Shown: positions 6,831-8,640 of the stretch, in pieces
Position numbering within the stretch: position 1 is the first letter of the stretch
How the letters are laid out: every line of letters starts with the position of its first letter
NCBI GenBank assembly: GCA_018665385.1
Contig: JABJDN010000035.1
Location: 1 to 8,640 of the forward strand
Length of the DNA: 8,640 bases
Reading direction: 5' to 3'
Source of the DNA: Phycisphaerae bacterium
GTDB lineage: Bacteria; Planctomycetota; Phycisphaerae; Phycisphaerales; SM1A02
Notes under the pieces: model-generated
Seen by the model: only the letters and a program-made list of their open reading frames with translations
What the model was told of the DNA's origin: nothing
Databases searched by the model: none
Translations under genes and position numbers: made by a program

Positions 6831-7687
6831 GCTGTTGTATTCGCTTGCAATTCTAACGAAAGTGTCTGCGCTGCAGAAGAAATCGAATCCTGCCAGTTGG
6901 CGCCAAACTCTGGATACGTAACGCTTCTGCTTGCAGTCGCGAGCGCACCATGCCCATCGCCGAAACACGATGCAACATCTGAAACTTTTGCTCCTTGCGC
7001 ACCAATGCCAGGCATTAAAAACATTTGCTCTGGCATTATGTTTCGAAGCGAGCTTGCCTCTACTGGCTTCGTAGCACCAACTACAGCACCAACGGCACTC
7101 CACCCCGATTTGCCTAGATAATTGTTCCCAAGGTCGTGTAACAACGAGCCAATTGATTCTGCCACTGTTCGCCCGTCTTCAAGTTGTTGCTTTTGAATTG
7201 CATCACCGCTTGGGTTCGATGTTCTTACTAAACAGTACGCTCCAAGCCCTGCATCGATAAACGGAATAATTCCATCAATTCCCAGATAAGGATTTACCGT
7301 AACCCAATCGCATGGTCCATCTGCAGTCGCAGCAGCAGCATAATGAGCCGCACTAATCCCGATATCACCGCGCTTAGCGTCTAAAATAATTTGGAGATTC
7401 AGTGACTGCGCTTGCATTCGCAATTCGCCCAAGAGGGACACCCCGCTTGCACCTAGGCGTTCAAAGCAAGCAGATTGGAATTTTACAGATGCTGCATATG
7501 GCGCGACAGCATCTAAAATGCCTCCGCAAAAGATTTGAAATGCTTCAACAGGATCAAGCCCTTGCAGTGCTTCTGGCAATTTTGATTGCACAGGGTCAAT
7601 TCCAACGCACATTGGCGAAGAAACTCTATCAATTGCCTTGCACATTCGATCTGCGGGGTGCGAGTTGCATGTCATACTGTGCATCAT
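6827..7687 (-). CDS. pyrF: Orotidine 5'-phosphate decarboxylase, type 2
   Basis: This enzyme decarboxylates OMP to UMP, the last step of pyrimidine synthesis, in the cytoplasm. The protein is 286 aa, the long form typical of the type 2 subfamily rather than the roughly 230-aa short form. Evidence includes MCVGIDPVQSKLP (26-38), VKFQSACFERLG (68-79), the catalytic signature LDAKRGDIG (102-110) with the Lys-Arg-Gly-Asp core, the barrel strand VTVNPYLG (129-136) and the phosphate-binding MPGIGAQG (225-232). I chose ATG 7687 because GAGGA lies seven bases upstream. ATG 7675 or 7684 are possible; an extension toward 7771 would overlap the divergent gene and adds unrelated sequence. It is the first gene of the minus-strand cluster and its TGA overlaps the next ATG. 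A plausible promoter is at 7707-7734, inside the divergent gene's 5' end. Confidence 0.95.
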   Translation of the reverse strand: MMHSMTCNSHPADRMCKAIDRVSSPMCVGIDPVQSKLPEALQGLDPVEAFQIFCGGILDAVAPYAASVKFQSACFERLGASGVSLLGELRMQAQSLNLQIILDAKRGDIGISAAHYAAAATADGPCDWVTVNPYLGIDGIIPFIDAGLGAYCLVRTSNPSGDAIQKQQLEDGRTVAESIGSLLHDLGNNYLGKSGWSAVGAVVGATKPVEASSLRNIMPEQMFLMPGIGAQGAKVSDVASCFGDGHGALATASRSVTYPEFGANWQDSISSAAQTLSLELQANTTA

Positions 7688-7689
7688 AG

Positions 7690-7695
7690 TAGAAT
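7690..7695 (+). promoter_or_regulatory. Possible -10 box for the plus-strand operon
   Basis: TAGAAT matches the -10 consensus at 5 of 6 positions and ends seven bases before the GTG at 7703. A -35 is unconvincing: ATGTCA at 7669-7674 gives a 15-bp spacer, TTGCAT at 7665-7670 a 19-bp one. If real, the transcript would begin at or next to the start codon and be nearly leaderless. Confidence 0.2.
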
Positions 7696-7699
7696 CCTC
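7695..7699 (-). promoter_or_regulatory. pyrF: Shine-Dalgarno site for pyrF
   Basis: Read on the minus strand this is GAGGA, seven bases before ATG 7687. It decides the pyrF start among several nearby ATGs (7687, 7684, 7675). It lies within the 15 bases that separate the two divergent start codons. Confidence 0.65.
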
Positions 7700-7702
7700 G
7701 TT

Positions 7703-8008
7703 GTGTCTAATACACCAATACATTTTGATATCAAAAAAGAAGATGGTCTTCATGTGGATTGGAATGACCAATCTGCTTCATTCTATTCATGCGAGCTTCT
7801 AAGAAAAATGTCTCCCTCTGCAGATTCAAAAGCAACGAGGGAAGATTTACAACAAAATCCATTAGCAATACTGCCTTCAACCAGCAGAGGCCCAATCACA
7901 ATCGAAGATGCCCAACTTGTTGGGAATTACGCCATCCGCTTTACGTTTTCAGATGGACACAGCACCGGTATTTACACGTGGGAATATTTGAGGAGTCTGC
8001 CTCAATGA
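7703..8008 (+). CDS. DUF971 (GBBH-like N-terminal domain) protein
   Basis: Small protein of 101 aa that is essentially one DUF971 domain. This domain is also found at the N-terminus of gamma-butyrobetaine hydroxylase, and as a stand-alone protein it is often encoded near iron-sulfur proteins such as Mrp/ApbC. The family pattern is clear: an opening strand with a DW/DD turn (GLHVDWNDQ, 15-23), the YSCELLRKMSPSAD segment (28-41), and the strongly conserved end GNYAIRFTFSDGHSTGIYTWEYLRSL (74-99). I place the start at GTG 7703 because it gives the usual family length. Longer versions would run into pyrF on the other strand and have no family similarity. No good Shine-Dalgarno site precedes the GTG. 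Its TGA overlaps the next ATG as ATGA, so it heads an operon with a thioesterase and a probable glycosyltransferase. Its molecular role is not established; Fe-S or metal-linked functions are guesses from the family. Confidence 0.85.
   Translation: MSNTPIHFDIKKEDGLHVDWNDQSASFYSCELLRKMSPSADSKATREDLQQNPLAILPSTSRGPITIEDAQLVGNYAIRFTFSDGHSTGIYTWEYLRSLPQ
7707..7734 (-). promoter_or_regulatory. Candidate sigma-70-like promoter for the pyrF cluster
   Basis: On the minus strand, TTGATA (7734-7729; 5 of 6 to the -35 consensus) and TATTAG (7712-7707; 4 of 6 to the -10) are separated by 16 bp. Transcription would start near 7700, almost directly on the pyrF Shine-Dalgarno site, giving a very short leader. 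The boxes lie inside the first codons of the divergent DUF971 gene. This is a reading by eye with no score behind it. Confidence 0.4.
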
Positions 8009-8502
8009 CATCACTCTCTATACATCCACGTGCAAAGCAAGAATATGTTTCTTTCAATGAAACGTTGCACCCAAATCCGTATCAGTGCACTATTACAATT
8101 CTTCCCCACCAAACAAGCAACGAGGTCGAACACGTCAACAATATCGAATACCTTCGATGGATTGACAAAGCTGCGCAGTTGCATTGCGATTCATGTGGTT
8201 GGGAACGCGAAGCGCTTCTTGATGCACAAGTAATGTGGTTTGTAGCGCGACATGAAATCGATTACTGTTCCGAATCAACTCCAACTGACCAACTGCTACT
8301 CACCACTTGGGTAGACGATGTGCGAAGAGTAAAATCTTGGCGCACTTCGTATATTCACGCGTTGGGTGATACACCCCGTGTTGTCTGCATTTGCAAAACG
8401 CTCTGGGTACTTGTTGACATTGAAACAAGAAAACCAACTGCAGTACCAATTGAAATGGCGGAAGCACTTGAGCCACTGAAACCTGCGAGAATATCTACAT
8501 GA
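8005..8502 (+). CDS. Hotdog-fold acyl-CoA/acyl-ACP thioesterase (4HBT/YbgC-like)
   Basis: Predicted cytoplasmic thioesterase of 165 aa, hydrolysing an acyl thioester of CoA or acyl carrier protein. The hotdog family's central-helix motif is clear: EHVNNIEYLRWIDKAAQ (42-58), matching the HVNNxxYLxW pattern of YbgC-type and plant-like acyl-ACP thioesterases. The later strands VMWFVARHEIDYCSES, LLLTTWVDDVRRVKSWRTSY and CKTLWVLVDIETRKP also follow the fold. The start ATG 8005 is supported by GAGGAG (7990-7995) nine bases upstream, and it overlaps the DUF971 stop as ATGA. Its own TGA overlaps the ATG of the next gene. The usual aspartate in the GDxDxxGHVNN segment is not seen in that position (the context is HQTSNEVEHVNN), so the catalytic acid is uncertain. 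The substrate cannot be told. Confidence 0.88.
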   Translation: MTSLSIHPRAKQEYVSFNETLHPNPYQCTITILPHQTSNEVEHVNNIEYLRWIDKAAQLHCDSCGWEREALLDAQVMWFVARHEIDYCSESTPTDQLLLTTWVDDVRRVKSWRTSYIHALGDTPRVVCICKTLWVLVDIETRKPTAVPIEMAEALEPLKPARIST

Positions 8503-8640
8503 GCGTCGTCATGATTATGTCACAAGACAGAATAGACCAAGAACATGCAATGCTAAACCGCCTTGTTGTGGGGCTTGCAAACGACGGAAACCAAGTAGTC
8601 CGCATAGTGCCCCCTACACCGCACGATGAACCTGCTCTGC
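8499..8640 (+). CDS. Probable glycosyltransferase (GT-B type), 5' end only
   Basis: The first 47 codons of a gene that runs off the window. ATG 8499 overlaps the thioesterase stop as ATGA, which strongly supports it as a real start. The visible sequence begins with a hydrophobic strand (SVVMIMSQDR) and then EHAMLNRLVVGLANDGNQVVRIVPP. That is the strand-helix-strand beginning of GT-B glycosyltransferases (family 4/group 1), which usually read as a nucleotide-free Rossmann domain with a 'LxxxLxxxGHxVxVI' pattern. Only the N-terminal piece can be seen, so the donor-binding domain and catalytic residues are missing. Another Rossmann-like enzyme is possible. Confidence 0.55.
   Translation, partial: MSVVMIMSQDRIDQEHAMLNRLVVGLANDGNQVVRIVPPTPHDEPAL

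Noticed and set aside
6831..7103. N-terminal extension of the solute-binding protein upstream of ATG 6830
   Set aside because: The extra 91 residues are Cys/Trp/Arg-rich, overlap pyrF out of frame and precede a proper hydrophobic start; the ATGA overlap at 6827-6830 fits the operon pattern.
7586..7702. Earlier start for the DUF971 protein
   Set aside because: The added residues are antisense to pyrF and do not resemble the family; the GTG at 7703 gives the usual length.
7688..7771. Longer pyrF start upstream of 7687
   Set aside because: It would overlap the divergent DUF971 gene and bypass the GAGGA site placed correctly for ATG 7687.
1..8640. CRISPR arrays, tRNA or rRNA genes, insertion sequences, attachment sites, defence systems
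   Set aside because: No spaced direct repeats, cloverleaf-like sequence, transposase or integrase motifs, or defence-type domains were seen; nearly all the sequence is accounted for by the listed genes.

Overview
The window carries ten protein-coding genes, two of them cut by the window edges. It is gene-dense and moderate in GC by eye. There are no RNA genes, mobile elements or CRISPR arrays that I can see. The content fits a Gram-negative-type bacterium with a peptidoglycan wall and periplasmic redox proteins: a PBP4-type DD-peptidase, two secreted TlpA-like thioredoxins and an anchored solute-binding protein. The long-form (type 2) PyrF and the thioredoxin proteins with an unassigned N-terminal domain would suit Planctomycetota (perhaps Phycisphaerae), but that placement is a low-confidence guess.

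Layout. At 1-857 (+) lies the 3' part of a class C penicillin-binding protein (DacB/PBP4). It converges on the minus-strand cluster, and a GC-rich hairpin (860-885) between them can terminate both transcripts. From 7687 down to 900 (-) runs a six-gene cluster: pyrF, a family-1 solute-binding protein, cinA, folK and two tandem TlpA-like thioredoxins. The first four are joined by three successive 4-bp ATGA stop/start overlaps. The thioredoxin pair follows after gaps of 23 and 99 bp, each gene with its own good Shine-Dalgarno site. From 7703 (+) a divergent operon starts only 15 bp from the pyrF start: a DUF971 protein, a hotdog acyl-CoA/ACP thioesterase and the first 47 codons of a probable glycosyltransferase, again joined by ATGA overlaps.

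How the genes fit together. Most of the minus-strand cluster is housekeeping: UMP synthesis (PyrF), NMN/pyridine-nucleotide salvage (CinA) and folate synthesis (FolK). The solute-binding protein has no transporter genes beside it. The two secreted thioredoxins form a duplicated pair that has diverged. One is rich in Met clusters and His-Pro-Asp repeats and has a CGPC site. The other has neither enrichment and has a CPPC site. This suggests a split of roles, possibly metal-linked versus general disulfide reduction.

I see no clearly new multi-gene system. The parts most worth a second look are the Met/His-rich thioredoxin paralogue, the compressed divergent start region near 7695, and the transporter-less solute-binding protein inside a housekeeping operon.
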